A stretch of DNA of 64,000 nt from Sinorhizobium glycinis (GTDB taxonomy: Bacteria > Pseudomonadota > Alphaproteobacteria > Rhizobiales > Rhizobiaceae): the NCBI RefSeq assembly GCF_001651865.1, contig NZ_LPUX01000053.1, positions 992,001 to 1,056,000 of the forward strand, written 5' to 3'. Under the pieces are notes generated by a model, which did no database searches, was not told the origin of the DNA, and was given only the letters and a program-made list of their open reading frames with translations. Positions 54,423-62,903 of the stretch are shown in pieces. The first letter of the stretch is position 1; every line of letters starts with the position of its first letter. The translations under genes and the position numbers were made by a program.

Positions 54423-54490
54423 GTGGCACCAAATACGCCCCGCTGCTTGTACCTAAAATCGGCTGCGATTTGAGGCACAGCACCGTGGTT

Positions 54491-55528
54491 TCAGCGCCGG
54501 CCCCGTCGGTGGCGCCAGGCGCGCCCGATAAATGCGCCCAAGGCTGCGGCGATCAGCGCCCCGCCGATCACGGCGGCGATTCTGGCCAGAGGCTCCGAAA
54601 CGGCAGTTGCATCTGCGCCTGCTTCCGATCCAAAAGTCCCGTCGATCCGGTGCAGTCCCCCGACAGGCGCGAAGAGATTGTCTCGGCGGCCCGGATTGGC
54701 CGGCTGGTCGGTCTGCTGTGCCTCGATCGCCGTTCGCGCCAGGAGCCGGTCCAGCATCGAGGGCGCAACAATATTGCCCAGAATGATCAACGATGTACGG
54801 TTCCCGAGCCAGTATTCGCGCTTCGGGTGGAGTGCTGCACGAACGATAGCGGCTGCCGCCACCTCCGGCCGGTAGACCGGTGCGACCGGCCTCGGCTGCC
54901 TGTCCACGTGCGCACGTGCCCAATCGAATTGCGGCGTGTTCACCGCAGGCAAGTGGACAGCGGTCAGCGCGATCTTGCTCCCTTCGTGAATGAGTTCGGC
55001 GCGGAGGGAATCTGTGAAGCCGCGGATGGCATGCTTCGCGCCGCAATAGGCGGCCTGAAGCGGAATGCCGCGATACGCCAGCGCAGAGCCTACCTGGACG
55101 ATTACTCCCCGATTACGGGGACGCGTTACGCCGAGGGCAGCCATCGTGCCGTGGACATATCCGAGGTAGGTCACTTCCGTTACGCGCCGGACCTCTTCCG
55201 CAGAGATCTCCGCCACCGGCGAAAACACGGTGGCCATCGCGTTGTTGATCCAGATATCGATCGGCCCGAGGCGCCGCTCACATTCGTCGGCGGCAGCGAA
55301 CACGGCGCTGGCATCTGCCACATCTGCCGCAACGGCAATTGCTTTCGCGCCCCTGGACTGCGCTTCGGCCGTAGCATCAAGCAGGCCCTGACTTTTCCGG
55401 GCAATCAGGCAGACCTTCGCGCCCCTTTCCGCAAGGGCAACAGCGGTTGCCCGTCCGACGCCGGCGGACGCTCCCGTTACGGCTACCGTCCGCCCTGATA
55501 GTTGGGGATGGTGCAGGGGTTGAAGCAA
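54491..55528 (-). CDS. Short-chain dehydrogenase/reductase with C-terminal membrane anchor
   Basis: A 345-residue SDR. Rossmann motif TGASAGVGRA at 18-27, NNAMA near 91, catalytic Ser in GSALAYRG, and Tyr-x3-Lys in YCGAKHA near 161-167. After the roughly 250-residue SDR core, a linker leads to a hydrophobic segment near 316-336 (IAAVIGGALIAAALGAFIG) and a basic end RAWRHRRGRR, suggesting a tail anchor in the inner membrane. Substrate unknown. Start is TTG with AGGAG 5 bases upstream. Same strand as the next membrane protein gene, 81 bases downstream of it. Confidence 0.85.
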   Translation of the reverse strand: MLQPLHHPQLSGRTVAVTGASAGVGRATAVALAERGAKVCLIARKSQGLLDATAEAQSRGAKAIAVAADVADASAVFAAADECERRLGPIDIWINNAMATVFSPVAEISAEEVRRVTEVTYLGYVHGTMAALGVTRPRNRGVIVQVGSALAYRGIPLQAAYCGAKHAIRGFTDSLRAELIHEGSKIALTAVHLPAVNTPQFDWARAHVDRQPRPVAPVYRPEVAAAAIVRAALHPKREYWLGNRTSLIILGNIVAPSMLDRLLARTAIEAQQTDQPANPGRRDNLFAPVGGLHRIDGTFGSEAGADATAVSEPLARIAAVIGGALIAAALGAFIGRAWRHRRGRR

Positions 55529-55609
55529 TTTTACTCCTGGACGCTCCCAAGCCGAGTCAGCTTCATTGCCGGCTGCGCGTCCCGTCCCGGCGGATGCACC
55601 GATGCGCGA

Positions 55610-56134
55610 CTAAACCATCGGTTCTTCCAACCCGCTCCTCTGGTGCGACTTCCACAGGTAGTAGCCGAGCACAGATCCGAAGAAGAAGGTATGGGCGATG
55701 AACTGTACCAGCGGACTCGATTCCAGGAACCAGGGGAACAAGGCCGGCGCGATCACATAGAAGTTGATCAGCCAGAGGGCGAGCCCGAACAGGCTGCCTG
55801 CTCCGATGAAGGCAACGGCGCCTCGCAGCATTGCTGCGATTTCACCGAAGATAATCCCGTAGATGATCGCAAGGACGAAATGCACGACGACGCCGGCGAT
55901 GCCCGCCGTGACGAGCGAATAACCAGCATCGAGTGCCGCCGGACCGAGCGCGATGGCGCCGATCATGCGCAGGGGCATGAAAAACGCCTCCGCACCCATC
56001 ATCGACGCGCTGGCGATCATTTCGAAGGCGGCAAAGACGATGCCCGCGACCATGCCGGCGATGGCGCCCTGCCGAAGACCCCACCGCATGTCGCGCGGTG
56101 TCACTGGTGTGTGGATGTATTCCCGATAGGCCAT
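55610..56134 (-). CDS. Four-helix membrane protein of unknown function
   Basis: A 174-residue protein with four to five hydrophobic segments: GAIAGMVAGIVFAAFEMIA near 24-42, LGPAALDAGYSLVTAGIAGVVVHFVLAIIYGIIFG near 63-97, GAVAFIGAGSLFGLALWLINFYVIAPALFPW near 105-135, and LVQFIAHTFFFGSVLGYYL near 141-159. No named family recognised. The ATG at 56134 has GGGAG 8 bases upstream. An EcfG-type promoter lies about 42 to 67 bases upstream, so it and the SDR downstream may be general stress genes. Confidence 0.82.
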   Translation of the reverse strand: MAYREYIHTPVTPRDMRWGLRQGAIAGMVAGIVFAAFEMIASASMMGAEAFFMPLRMIGAIALGPAALDAGYSLVTAGIAGVVVHFVLAIIYGIIFGEIAAMLRGAVAFIGAGSLFGLALWLINFYVIAPALFPWFLESSPLVQFIAHTFFFGSVLGYYLWKSHQRSGLEEPMV

Positions 56135-56175
56135 GGCTGTCACTCCCTTTCGGGCGCAAATTTCCGCTCAAGAAG

Positions 56176-56201
56176 AACGGGCCGAACCGGCCGGCTGTTC
56201 C
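56176..56201 (-). promoter_or_regulatory. EcfG/RpoE2-type promoter
   Basis: Read on the minus strand: GGAAC, a 17-base spacer, CGTT. This is the alphaproteobacterial general stress sigma factor pattern (GGAAC-N16/17-CGTT). The -10 element is 42 bases before the start of the membrane protein gene at 56134. Confidence 0.7.
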
Positions 56202-56291
56202 CGCCTGCCGGGTGGATACACGGGAAATTGAACGCTCGAAATTTCTCGCGCATCACCCGGCGTAATATCCTGCAGGTGTGGAGCCGCCGAT

Positions 56292-58601
56292 ATGCCCCTT
56301 GAACGACCCGACCACAGCCTCATTCGCCTGCGGGCACGTCCGGAAACCATCTATGTAAGCAAGGGCCGCACCGTCCTGGCAACGGACCGCGACGGCTTTC
56401 TCGCCCAAGGGCCCGACAAGGGACTGTTCGTTCATCAGACCAGGCTTTTATCCCGCTATCGATATCTGATCGACGGGCGTCCGCCACACGCTGTTTCTGT
56501 TTCCAACGTGGCACAGCACTCCTGGCTTGGCTATTACATCGCTCCGCCCCCGAAGGCATACACTCGTCATCCGAAAGTTTCGGAAATAGCCCAGGAAACG
56601 ATCGAGCTGCGGCTGTCGCGCTATGTCGGCGAAGGGCTGCACGAGGATGTCGATCTGGAGAACTTCACGCAAGAAGGCGTCAGCTTCGCACTCGAACTCG
56701 AGCTGGACGCCGATTTCGCCGATCAGGACGAAACCCACGGCAACCGCAAGCAGGTTGGACAGCTAAGCTGCAGCTGGAGCGAAGGCGAAGAAGCTGCCGA
56801 GCTCAGGTTCGACTATGAAGCCCATCAACCGTACGACCATCAGGGCGAGAAGGGCACAGCCTCGATCCACCGCGGGCTCAGAGTTCGCTTTTCGAACGCG
56901 ACCACGCGGCCACGACATGAAGATCAGCGGATCGTTTTCCGGATCAACCTCGCCCCTCGTCAGCATTGGCATTGTTGCATTGACTTTGTTCCGGTGATGG
57001 ACGGTCGCGATCTGCACCCGATCTACAGCTGCGGGTCGTTTCAGCCGCGAGCAAATGACTATGACCGCTCGTCGCAAGTGTTCATGAGCGAGGCCACACG
57101 CTTTGCCACCCCCGAGAGCATGACTCTGTCGAATGTGGTGATCGGGACGCTCGAACAAGGCAAACGTGATCTCGACGCTTTGCGGCTCCACGATCTCGAT
57201 ACCGCCGAACGAGCCTGGACGGTTGCGGCGGGCCTGCCGACCTACATCGCGCTGTTCGGTCGAGACACACTCACTGCGGCCTGGGAGGCAGCACCCGTGA
57301 CGAGCGATATCATGCAAGGGACCTTGCCTGTGCTCACAAGGCTGCAGGGAAAGGAGATGAACGACTGGCGGGACGAGGAGCCGGGGCGAATGCTGCACGA
57401 AGCCCACACCGGCCCGCTTGCCACCCTCAACCATACCCCGAAGGGCCGCTATTATGGTTCGATCACGACGTCCGGCTTCTACCCCTTCGTCGTGGCGCAG
57501 CTGTGGCACTGGACGGGCGACAAGGCCTTCGTCAAGCCTTACCTCGACCCGGCAATCGCCGCTCTCAAGTGGCTGGACGAGTCCTGCGATGAAGATCACG
57601 ACCGCTTCTGCGGATACAAGACGCGCTCGGAACTCGGGCTTGAAAATCAGGCCTGGAAGGACTCCAGCGATGCGATTGTCTACGAGGACGGATCACAGGT
57701 GCCGAAGCCGGTTGCCACCTGCGAAGAACAGGGAATCGTCTACGCCGCCATGATGAACCTTGCAGAAGTCTTGTGGTGGTTCGACCGGGGAGACGAGGCT
57801 AAGCACCTGTACAAAGCGGCCAGGGAACTCAAGAAACGCTTCAACGATGCCTTCTGGATGGAGAACGAGGGCTTCTTTGCAATGGCCCTCGATCCGGACA
57901 AGCGCCAGGTCGGATCGATTGGCTCCAATGCTCTGCACTGCGTCGCCACGGGCATTGCCGATACTGCCCTTGTCGCTCGCACCCTTGAGCGGCTTTTTGC
58001 CGAGGACATGTTCACCGGCTGGGGCGTGCGGACGCTCTCGTCGCTGCATCCGGCCTTCAATCCCTATTCCTACCATCGCGGTACCGTCTGGCCGGTGGAG
58101 CACGGCCCATTTGCGATTGGCGCCTATCGCTACGGATGTCATGACTATGTCGAACGGATATGCCGTTCGCAGTTCGAAACCGCCGCGCTTTTTGATTTTT
58201 GTCGGTTGCCGGAATGTATTGCCGGGCATCAGCGGGACGAGGACCATCCGTTTCCCGCGGTGTATCCGACCGCCAATTCGCCGCAGGCGTGGTCGGCGAC
58301 CACCCCCTATACGTTGCTCCAGGCCATGCTGGGGCTCCAGCCCTTCGCCCCTTTGCGGGTCTTGTTCATCGACCCGTGGCTTCCGGCCTGGCTGCCCGAG
58401 ATCACGCTTTCCAATCTGCATGTTGCGAATGCGACCGTTACCATCCGCTTTTTCCGCAAGGCCAACGGCCGAAGCGGCTATCAGGTGCTGGATAAACGCG
58501 GCTCTCTGCACGTGCTTCGGCAGCCGAGCCCCTGGTCGCTCACGGCAACCTACTGGGAGCGCGCCAAAGACGCTCTCGCAAGTCTGGCGCCGGGCCACTG
58601 A
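56292..58601 (+). CDS. Glycogen debranching-like amylo-alpha-1,6-glucosidase
   Basis: A 769-residue protein with an N-terminal debranching-enzyme domain near 10-210 (YVSKGRTVLATDRDGFLAQGPDKGLFVHQTRLLSRYRYLIDG) and an (alpha/alpha)6-barrel catalytic domain near 280-740, including LPTYIALFGRDTLTAAWEAAPV, GWGVRTLSSLHPAFNPYSYHRGTVWPVEHGPFAIGAYRYG and FCRLPECIAGH. Related proteins act on alpha-glucans or unusual glycosides; the natural substrate here is not known. No signal peptide, so cytosolic. It is divergent from the EcfG-driven membrane gene and ends 149 bases before tRNA-Arg. Confidence 0.9.
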   Translation: MPLERPDHSLIRLRARPETIYVSKGRTVLATDRDGFLAQGPDKGLFVHQTRLLSRYRYLIDGRPPHAVSVSNVAQHSWLGYYIAPPPKAYTRHPKVSEIAQETIELRLSRYVGEGLHEDVDLENFTQEGVSFALELELDADFADQDETHGNRKQVGQLSCSWSEGEEAAELRFDYEAHQPYDHQGEKGTASIHRGLRVRFSNATTRPRHEDQRIVFRINLAPRQHWHCCIDFVPVMDGRDLHPIYSCGSFQPRANDYDRSSQVFMSEATRFATPESMTLSNVVIGTLEQGKRDLDALRLHDLDTAERAWTVAAGLPTYIALFGRDTLTAAWEAAPVTSDIMQGTLPVLTRLQGKEMNDWRDEEPGRMLHEAHTGPLATLNHTPKGRYYGSITTSGFYPFVVAQLWHWTGDKAFVKPYLDPAIAALKWLDESCDEDHDRFCGYKTRSELGLENQAWKDSSDAIVYEDGSQVPKPVATCEEQGIVYAAMMNLAEVLWWFDRGDEAKHLYKAARELKKRFNDAFWMENEGFFAMALDPDKRQVGSIGSNALHCVATGIADTALVARTLERLFAEDMFTGWGVRTLSSLHPAFNPYSYHRGTVWPVEHGPFAIGAYRYGCHDYVERICRSQFETAALFDFCRLPECIAGHQRDEDHPFPAVYPTANSPQAWSATTPYTLLQAMLGLQPFAPLRVLFIDPWLPAWLPEITLSNLHVANATVTIRFFRKANGRSGYQVLDKRGSLHVLRQPSPWSLTATYWERAKDALASLAPGH

Positions 58602-58750
58602 AGTGGGTGCAGCTTGGCGACCGCTGCTTGGGTGCTCTCCCGAGATACGCCTGACTCAAGCTCCGGCGACAGGAGAAATCTTGTCGCACGAAATAGGTCA
58701 ACGATCCTGCCCTAAAGGCAAAATAGCGTGGAAATCGACATAGGAAAAGA

Positions 58751-58827
58751 TGGCGCACCCGAAGAGATTCGAACTCCTGACCCCCAGATTCGTAGTCTGG
58801 TGCTCTATCCAGCTGAGCTACGGGTGC
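58751..58827 (-). tRNA. tRNA-Arg (anticodon ACG)
   Basis: A 77-base cloverleaf on the minus strand: acceptor GCACCCG / CGGGTGC, D arm GCTCAGCTGGATAGAGC, anticodon stem CCAGA / TCTGG with loop CTACGAA, T arm with GTTCGAATC, and encoded CCA. The anticodon ACG, with A34 normally edited to inosine, reads CGN codons. Its 3' end faces the accessory-looking stretch 49.6-58.6 kb. Confidence 0.97.
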
Positions 58828-58969
58828 GTGCCTGAAGCGATGACCACCGCTTGCGTGGCGATCCTCTAAAGCGTCCTTTCGGGGATTGCAAGCGCCTTTC
58901 GGCAAAAAACTTCTTTTTTGCGGACGACGGTGAAAGGCCGCTTTGTGGCAACAACCGCCGCAAGGAGGA

Positions 58970-60451
58970 TCAGCTGCGCCCCTTGGCGCGGAAGGCATCG
59001 AGCCGCACCGGGCGGTCCGGCAGCTCGATGCGAAACAGCGTGCCGGGGGTCGGCTTTTCGACGAGCGCGATGGTGCCGCCATGGGCGAGTACCAGTTCGC
59101 GGGCGATCGCAAGGCCGAGCCCCGTGCCGCCGGAGCGCGCCGAACCGCGGAAGGCGGTGAAAAGATTTTCGCGCGCCTTGGCCGGCATGCCCGGGCCGGT
59201 ATCTTCGATCGAGATCGTCACCACGCTGCCCGTCCGGACGGCGGAGACGGAAATCATCCTCGGGCGACCGTCTTCGGGCTGGTGGTTCGTCAGTGCCTGG
59301 ACGGCATTGCGGCAGATGTTGTGGACGACGCGGAAAAGCTGCTCGCCGTCCGCATCGACCATGATGTCGTCGCGGATCTGGACATCGAATTCGATGCCGC
59401 TCTGGCGGTCGACCGCCAGGAGCTCGCCGACATCCTGGACAAGCGGGCGGAGCGCCACGAAGCGGCGGCGCGGTTCGGCCTCGGCCGTCCGCCCGTAGGA
59501 GAGCACCTCCTGCGTGTAGCCGACGGCTCGGTCGATGGTCCTGAGCAGCGTCGGCGCGAAGCGCTTGACCACCGGGTCGTCGACATCGGAAAGCCGGTCG
59601 GAGATCAGCTGCGCCGAGGACAGGATGTTGCGCATGTCGTGGTTGATCTTCGAAACGGCAAGGCCGAGCTCGGCGAGGCTTTTCTGCTGCTTCAAGGTCT
59701 TCTGCAGTTCGCGCTGCATGCTGGCGAGGTGCTGGCCGGCGACCGCCAGCTCGTCGCCGCCTTTCGGCGGCACCAGGACGCGTTCCGGACTGGAAGGCTC
59801 GTCGGAAAATTCCTGCATGCTCGCCGTCAAGCGCTTGATCGGCACGATCAGCATGCGGTTGATGGCGAGGAAGATCAGCGCCGCGGTGATCAGCGAAATG
59901 ACGATCGACAACAGGAACACGTTGCGCGAGTAGACGAGCATGGCATTGCGCAGGCTCCCATCCTTCATCACAAGTTCGATCGTCGCATCGCTCTCGCCGA
60001 GCGGCCCATAGACGCGCATGACGCGCTTGCCGCCGAAAAGCAGCGTATCGAAAGCGTCGCGGATGGCGCCGAGCGCCGTGAAGTTGGCGATGTCGTATTC
60101 GCCGTCGATCGCGGGCGGCATGTCGACCGTCGCGATCATGCGCGAGGCATCCTTGCGGCGGATGACGATCGCCTTGGTGCCGGTGGCCATCAGGGTCTCG
60201 CGCTGCACGGCGCGGGGCAGCTCGATGTTCTGAAGCCCATCGACGACCACGGCGGCGGCAGCCACGGTGTTCAGCCGGTCCTCGAGCCAGCGGATACGCA
60301 TGTTTGCGACGGAGGGCACGAAGATCAGCACTTCCGCCAGCATGACGAAGACTATCGTCAGCAGCAGAAGCTTGCCGGAAAGCCCGCGCAGAAATCCGAC
60401 GGCCGCTCGCGGCGGCGCACTCTCATTGGCCGGACGTGCGTCTTCTACCAT
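58970..60451 (-). CDS. Sensor histidine kinase, orphan
   Basis: A 493-residue membrane kinase. A helix near 27-48 is followed by a periplasmic sensor region of about 120 residues, a second helix near 178-200, a HAMP region near 200-250, the phosphoacceptor His in SKINHDMRNILSSAQLISDRL near 278-298, and an ATPase domain with VHNICRNAVQAL, DTGPGMP and GGTGLGLAIARELVLAHGG. No response regulator gene is beside it. The ligand is unknown. The gene stands between tRNA-Arg and the flavoprotein gene. Confidence 0.9.
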   Translation of the reverse strand: MVEDARPANESAPPRAAVGFLRGLSGKLLLLTIVFVMLAEVLIFVPSVANMRIRWLEDRLNTVAAAAVVVDGLQNIELPRAVQRETLMATGTKAIVIRRKDASRMIATVDMPPAIDGEYDIANFTALGAIRDAFDTLLFGGKRVMRVYGPLGESDATIELVMKDGSLRNAMLVYSRNVFLLSIVISLITAALIFLAINRMLIVPIKRLTASMQEFSDEPSSPERVLVPPKGGDELAVAGQHLASMQRELQKTLKQQKSLAELGLAVSKINHDMRNILSSAQLISDRLSDVDDPVVKRFAPTLLRTIDRAVGYTQEVLSYGRTAEAEPRRRFVALRPLVQDVGELLAVDRQSGIEFDVQIRDDIMVDADGEQLFRVVHNICRNAVQALTNHQPEDGRPRMISVSAVRTGSVVTISIEDTGPGMPAKARENLFTAFRGSARSGGTGLGLAIARELVLAHGGTIALVEKPTPGTLFRIELPDRPVRLDAFRAKGRS

Positions 60452-60473
60452 GACCTGTGACTATTCCCTGCCC

Positions 60474-61898
60474 TCAGCCGAAACGCCGCAAGATGCGGAT
60501 CGCAGAACGAACGAAGCGATTTCGCGCCATTGGAGAATAATAGGAGATCGCCGCCTGTTTTCCAATCTCGGAAAGGGTGGGATAGGGCGCGACATAGTCG
60601 CGAAAATGCTTGAGCGTCAGCCGGTTGGCAACGGCGAAGGCCCAGAGGTTGATCATCTCGCCTGCACCTGCGCCGGCAATACCGGCGCCGAGAATCCGCC
60701 CGCCTCGGCCGACCACGACCTTGACCATCCCGCGCCCCAGGCCGTCGGTTCGGGCCCGATCGCTTCCTGACATATCCGAGCGGACCAGCTCGATCGCGCC
60801 GAAGCTTGCGCGCGCCTCGTCCTCGGTCGGGCCGACCTGGGCAATTTCCGGGTCCGTGAAGGTGACCCGGGGGACGATATCCCGGATTTCGCGGGCCGGC
60901 AGGCGGAAGAGGATTTGCTGCAGGACGAGCCTGGCGTGGTAGTTCGCCGCATGCGTGAACTGCAGGCCGCCCGCCGCGTCGCCGACAACATAGACGCGGC
61001 GGTTGCTCGTGCGCAGGTCCGCGCCGACGTGAATCTGCCCGGCATCGTGACGAATGCCGGCGGCGCCGAGGTTCAGCGCCGCATGATTGGCAGCGCGGCC
61101 CGTGGCCAGCAACAGATCGCTTCCTTCGATGCCGAGCGGCCCGCTTTCATGCTCGCAATGCAGCAGGACCCCATCGCCAGCGCGTTCGACCGAACGAATG
61201 ACGGTGCGTTCGTGGAGAGTCGTGCCTTCGGCTCGGACGGCGTCGAGGACGATCGTCTTCAGTTCCGGATCTTCCCTCGAAAGCGCATCGGCCTTCTCGA
61301 CGACCGTGACGCGGGTTCCCAGCCGGCAATAGGCCTGGGCCATCTCAAGGCCGAACGGCCCGGCGCCGACGATAAGGAGGTGCCGGGGCACATGCTTGAA
61401 CTCGAACAGCGTTTCGTTGGTAAGGTGAGGCGTCTCGGCCAGGCCGGCGATCGACGGAATGGCTGGCGAGGAGCCGGTGGCGATGACGAAGCGCCTGGCG
61501 CGAATGAGATGATCGCCGGCGGCGACCGTCCGGTCGTCGATGAAGCGGGCCGTTTCCTGGATGACCTCGACGCCGAGGCCCGAAAAGCGCTCGACGGAGT
61601 CATGCGGCGCAATACCCTCGATCACCGAGCGAATGCGAGCCCGAAGCCTTTCACCGTCAATGAACGGCTCTGCCGCCACCAGGCCGAACGCGCCTGCCTG
61701 GCGCATCGCCTGCGCCTGCCTTGCCGCCGCGATCAACGCCTTCGACGGCACGCAGCCATAGTTCAGGCAATCGCCGCCCATCTTGCCCTGTTCGACGAGA
61801 ACGACGGGAACGCCGAAGGCGGCCGCACCGGCGGCGACCGACAGGCCGGCCGCACCGCCGCCGATCACGCAAATGTCCGGTTTGAGTATCTTGCCCAC
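60474..61898 (-). CDS. FAD-dependent pyridine nucleotide-disulphide oxidoreductase (mercuric reductase/LPD-like)
   Basis: A 474-residue flavoprotein. FAD motif GGGAAGLSVAAGAA at 13-26, redox-active disulphide GGDCLNYGCVPSKAL near 41-55, NAD(P) motif GAGPFGLEMAQAY near 178-190, and FAD motif VYVVGDAAGGLQFTHAA near 305-320. The C-terminal dimer domain follows, but the terminal Cys pair of true mercuric reductases and the N-terminal heavy-metal domain are both absent. It is 19 bases downstream of a TVP38-type membrane gene, a pairing seen in many bacteria, often annotated as mercuric reductase without proof. Confidence 0.88.
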   Translation of the reverse strand: MGKILKPDICVIGGGAAGLSVAAGAAAFGVPVVLVEQGKMGGDCLNYGCVPSKALIAAARQAQAMRQAGAFGLVAAEPFIDGERLRARIRSVIEGIAPHDSVERFSGLGVEVIQETARFIDDRTVAAGDHLIRARRFVIATGSSPAIPSIAGLAETPHLTNETLFEFKHVPRHLLIVGAGPFGLEMAQAYCRLGTRVTVVEKADALSREDPELKTIVLDAVRAEGTTLHERTVIRSVERAGDGVLLHCEHESGPLGIEGSDLLLATGRAANHAALNLGAAGIRHDAGQIHVGADLRTSNRRVYVVGDAAGGLQFTHAANYHARLVLQQILFRLPAREIRDIVPRVTFTDPEIAQVGPTEDEARASFGAIELVRSDMSGSDRARTDGLGRGMVKVVVGRGGRILGAGIAGAGAGEMINLWAFAVANRLTLKHFRDYVAPYPTLSEIGKQAAISYYSPMARNRFVRSAIRILRRFG

Positions 61899-61917
61899 GC
61901 CGCGCGCCTTCTCGTCG

Positions 61918-62715
61918 TCAGCCTTGTCGACGTGACTTTATAAGCCTGTAGGCGAGAGGCAATGCCGCAAACAGCGCCAGCACCAGAAGGACCAGCGAAA
62001 TTTCCTTCGTTGCAAAATCCGAAAGCGCCAGCGCGTGACCGCTCTCGCCAGCGCGGGCGATCACGTCATCGAGTTCGCAGCCGAGCCACGCATAGGCAAA
62101 AGTCGCCGGAACGATGCCGATGAGAGTGGCGGCGACGTAGGTACGCAGCTTCACGTCGAAAAAGGCCGGCGCGATGTTGACGACGAAGAACGGAAAGACC
62201 GGCGCCAGCCGCAAGACCAGCAGGTAAAGGAAGGCATTGCGCCGGAACCCTTCGGCGAGGCGCTCCAAAAAGCGTCCGGCACGCCGTCGCAGGAGATCGC
62301 CGAGGACGCCGCGCGCCGCGAGAAACAGGAGGCTTGCTCCCAAGGTAGCCGCGAGTACCGTGATCGCGCCGCCGAGGAAGGGGCCGAACAGAAATCCGGC
62401 AGAAATCGTCAGCACCGATGCCGCGGGGATCGAGAAGACCACGGCCGCGACATAGACAGCAAAGAATGCCAGGGCGGAACGGACGGGATAGGCGTCGACA
62501 TGGAGGCTCAGCGCTTCCTGATGACGGACGAGCTCTGACAGCGAAACATAGTTCTGCAGTCCGAGGGCATAGGCGACCACTCCGCCCGCAAGCAGCAGCG
62601 CAAGCGGCAAGGCCCGCCAGCGCGACCGGGCACCTCCGAAAACGCCGTCCTTCCGGCCCAGGCGAACGCTCAGGGCTCTTTCTTCTTCCGCCCCGTTGCT
62701 GACACCATGGCTCAT
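61918..62715 (-). CDS. TVP38/TMEM64 (DedA-like) membrane protein
   Basis: A 265-residue inner-membrane protein of the TVP38/TMEM64 (SNARE-associated Golgi) family: helices near 35-55, 78-100, 105-140, 165-190, 195-215 and 235-255, with the family core FSIPAASVLTISAGFLFGPFLGGAITVLAATLGASLLFLAARGVLG and the motif APVFPFFVVNIAPAFFDVKLRTYVAATLIGIVPATFAYAWLG. Recent work links related proteins to lipid scrambling or transport. It heads a two-gene run with the flavoprotein. Confidence 0.9.
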   Translation of the reverse strand: MSHGVSNGAEEERALSVRLGRKDGVFGGARSRWRALPLALLLAGGVVAYALGLQNYVSLSELVRHQEALSLHVDAYPVRSALAFFAVYVAAVVFSIPAASVLTISAGFLFGPFLGGAITVLAATLGASLLFLAARGVLGDLLRRRAGRFLERLAEGFRRNAFLYLLVLRLAPVFPFFVVNIAPAFFDVKLRTYVAATLIGIVPATFAYAWLGCELDDVIARAGESGHALALSDFATKEISLVLLVLALFAALPLAYRLIKSRRQG

Positions 62716-62848
62716 GAACTTCGCTTTCGCGTGACTTAATTCCTTGACTTAGAAGGACTCCAGCCGGCCGACCAGTAAAGAATGGTCGCGTCCTTAAACG
62801 AGAGCGTGAACGGCCGGCCATGACAACTCACGTTGCCGTGAGAATAGG

Positions 62849-62876
62849 AAGCCCGCCGGCGGCGGCCGGCGGGCTT
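62849..62876. terminator. Hairpin after the chemoreceptor gene
   Basis: A 12-bp perfect stem AAGCCCGCCGGC / GCCGGCGGGCTT with a 4-base loop. It is 28 bases beyond the chemoreceptor stop codon on the minus strand. There is no long T run, but stem strength supports a terminator. Confidence 0.75.
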
Positions 62877-62903
62877 GTTGATCTGCTCGATTTTGTCTCG
62901 GGC

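Noticed and set aside
58751-58827. Active integrative element at tRNA-Arg
   Set aside because: No integrase, no relaxase, and I could not find a second copy of the tRNA 3' end in the flanking 9 kb.
60474-61898. Calling the flavoprotein mercuric reductase
   Set aside because: The C-terminal Cys pair, N-terminal metal domain and any mer gene are all absent.
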